NCBI RefSeq assembly: GCF_965363235.1
Contig: NC_134842.1
Coordinates: forward strand, 6,227,112 to 6,291,111
Source of the DNA: Mytilus galloprovincialis
Lineage: Eukaryota > Mollusca > Bivalvia > Mytilida > Mytilidae
Direction: 5' to 3'
Length of the DNA: 64,000 nucleotides
Part shown: one piece after another, positions 62,194 through 64,000 of the stretch
Layout: each line of letters begins with the position of its first letter
How positions within the stretch are numbered: the stretch's first letter is position 1
Made by a program: the position numbers and the translations under genes
Notes under the pieces: model-generated
Seen by the model: the letters and a program-made list of their open reading frames with translations, nothing else
Databases searched by the model: none
Told to the model about the DNA's origin: nothing

Positions 62194-64000
62194 TTAAGGG
62201 CATACAATACTGTTACAGGGGAAGTAATGACGTTACTAACGTAAATTGTTATTTTCGCGACGTCAAACTATGACTTATCGGGAAAAGATTCAGTTTTCGA
62301 CTTATTTTTATCATTCAAACTTGTTTAACTTGAAAACGAGTTCATGGACCCCTCTGTTTTAAAATGCCATTTTGGTTTGATTACGTAAGAAGATTATTTG
62401 TGTCAATTTTCATTAAAGCGTAAATAGTACAATTCTTTTTAATTTAATAAATATACACCCAAAGATGATTTTTTTTTCTACCTTCATGAACATTTGATAA
62501 ATATGATTTATTTCTGAATAATTACATTAGATGTATGTTTCATCATAATACTTTATTCTGATTGGCTAACTGCACATCAGGTGTTATTACTAAAGCAATT
62601 ACATCACTAAATAAAACTTTTCATTCATGATAACACGTGGTCCCACAATAAAGTACAAGTGTGAATTAAAGACCAAACAGCATATTCATTTCTATCAGTG
62701 ATTTTTCCTTCCAATTTTGTGTGAAGGTGATGCATGATTTGAGGAACAAAATATGATAAAAAGAATTGGGGGTCACCGACTTAGTTTTGTCACTATAGCA
62801 ACCTCAGTTTCGTGTTTTCCCGAATATTAACATAATATTTGCTTGTTATCTAAACTCTCTAAAAAAATGTTTTTTATCAAACCTACAAGCATTATTCTTG
62901 TTTCACGTTAAACAGTAGATTTGTATCTTTTAAATATACAGGTTCAAGAGTTTATAGGCTCATACTGATTTGATCTTTAAAAATATGATTTATTTCATTC
63001 CCGCCAAAAATTAAGCGTAAAACTGAAAAACGTTTCAAGTATTAAAAAATATCTACCAGTGATTTCTTTATAAAAATTTAAAGAAGGAAAGTGCCATATG
63101 TACTCGTCAAAATAAAGCAAAAAAAAAATGTATGTCACCGACCTTTCAAAACGTTATGAGTAATTTTGATGTTTTGTTCGCGTTCGTTTTGAAGAAAAGA
63201 GTTGTCTTTTTTCAGAAGAATGCATCTGACGTCATAGTACAAAATTTCCTTGCTGGCACACTATTTGAAAAAAAAATTCGCAAATTGGACGTTGGAAACC
63301 CACATTTAAATTTCCAAGAATAACAACTATATTCACCTATTTTATTATCCGGTAATACTAGAGATTAAGCATGTATCAGTTTCAGATCTTTATGATGTTG
63401 TTGCCGCACAATATAAACCTCCAGAAACACAATCCGTCGGAATGGAAAATTGTTTGAAATAACCTTTCACACCGCTTTTGTATTGAAAGTCTGTTTTTGT
63501 CCTCTGTCCCACATAAGCAAAATTATTGAAAATAAAAAAAATGTTGAAATCCGTGAAAAACGCGAAATAGGACGTTATGATTTGACGTTTTTTAATTGCT
63601 AGAAACAATGTCATAGAGCTTTTATGTCGACACCAAGTTGCGTTAGCTGATGCGCATAAACAATAGGCTGTTTGGTCTTTAAATAAAACAATTATAGAAT
63701 TCGTGTTTTCATGATCATAGCCAAATAAAGTAATTATTAGTATTGCATGCTTCTTTTTGTAACTTCATATGGTTGTAAAAGCGTTGATCGTGCGTACATT
63801 TTTAGTATAAAGCGCTTCTACGCTTCATACAAACTGTACTTTGGTCAATGATTTTACACCCAAATGAAGTTACAAAAGAAGCATTCAATTCGAATTAAAA
63901 AATGTATAAATTTTTAGAAAACTTATAAATTACAGAACTTACAAATTATTTACCAAAAAAAAAAAAAACAGTTTGTGTTTATCTTTTAAAACAAAAAAAA
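62194..64000. mobile_element. Right-arm copy of TTAA element C (cut by window end)
   Basis: TTAA at 62,194-62,197 followed by GGGCATACAATAC. It includes the hairpin MITE at 63,742-63,889. The other end should lie about 200 bp beyond the window. Confidence 0.8.

Larger units (their letters stand above)
41131..64000 (-). repeat. Right arm of the giant inverted repeat
   Basis: Reverse counterpart of 22,725-40,371, continuing to the window edge inside element C. It holds two extra insertions (43,306-46,333 and 48,681-50,110) and a longer tandem array at 56,579-57,371. Element B is represented only by its inner part (41,131-41,494). Confidence 0.9.

Overview
This is AT-rich, intron-bearing animal DNA packed with short interspersed repeats that I associate with bivalve molluscs. 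A marine mussel (Mytilus-like) is the best guess, but that is recognition of repeat style, not a search result. Gene density is low. The supportable host genes are two intact copies of a secreted, cysteine-rich preproprotein family, two broken copies of the same family, the last exon of a C2H2 zinc-finger gene, and the last two exons of an unknown gene convergent with it. I saw no tRNA, rRNA or CRISPR.

The window is built from repeated copies of one unit of about 4-5 kb or more that carries the cysteine-rich gene. Unit 1 (+ strand) is 1-932 plus 14,024-16,226, split by a 13.1-kb segment (933-14,023) that holds the zinc-finger and unknown genes. Unit 2 (- strand) is 17,664 to about 25,950 and contains a 2.0-kb TTAA-flanked element. 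Units 1 and 2 form an old, diverged inverted pair around a 1.4-kb spacer. Unit 3 (+) is about 31,985-36,500 and unit 4 (-) about 48,045-53,990; they lie in the arms of a much younger inverted repeat. Gene orientation is therefore +, -, +, -.

The young inverted repeat fills the right two thirds of the window. The left arm runs from 22,725 or earlier to 40,371, the spacer is 40,372-41,130, and the right arm runs from 41,131 past the window end. By eye the arms are about 96-99% identical outside large indels. They differ by a 3.0-kb retroelement insertion (43,306-46,333), a 1.4-kb insertion behind the broken gene of unit 4 (48,681-50,110), a 0.8-kb segment missing from the left arm (opposite 56,579-57,371), and a 97-bp patch in the left arm copied from the neighbouring unit (30,549-30,645). 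The inner ends cut through a TTAA-flanked element that lies, next to a second one, inside a 47-bp satellite array. This pattern is also what two haplotypes of a highly heterozygous mussel would give if misjoined head to head, so the junction needs read support.

The intact proteins have a signal peptide, a propeptide of about 160 residues, a furin-type RxKR site, and a 59-63-residue C-terminal domain with ten cysteines. That domain contains C-x2-C-x7-C-x3-C-x7-C, the spacing I recall from the archaeal bacteriocin halocin C8, whose precursor also pairs a long N-terminal (immunity) part with a short ten-cysteine peptide. The propeptide is about 93% conserved between units 1 and 4 while the mature peptide is only about 64% conserved, the pattern of a fast-evolving defence or venom-like peptide. 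The most interesting candidate here is this family of halocin-like mussel peptides spreading by inverted duplication.
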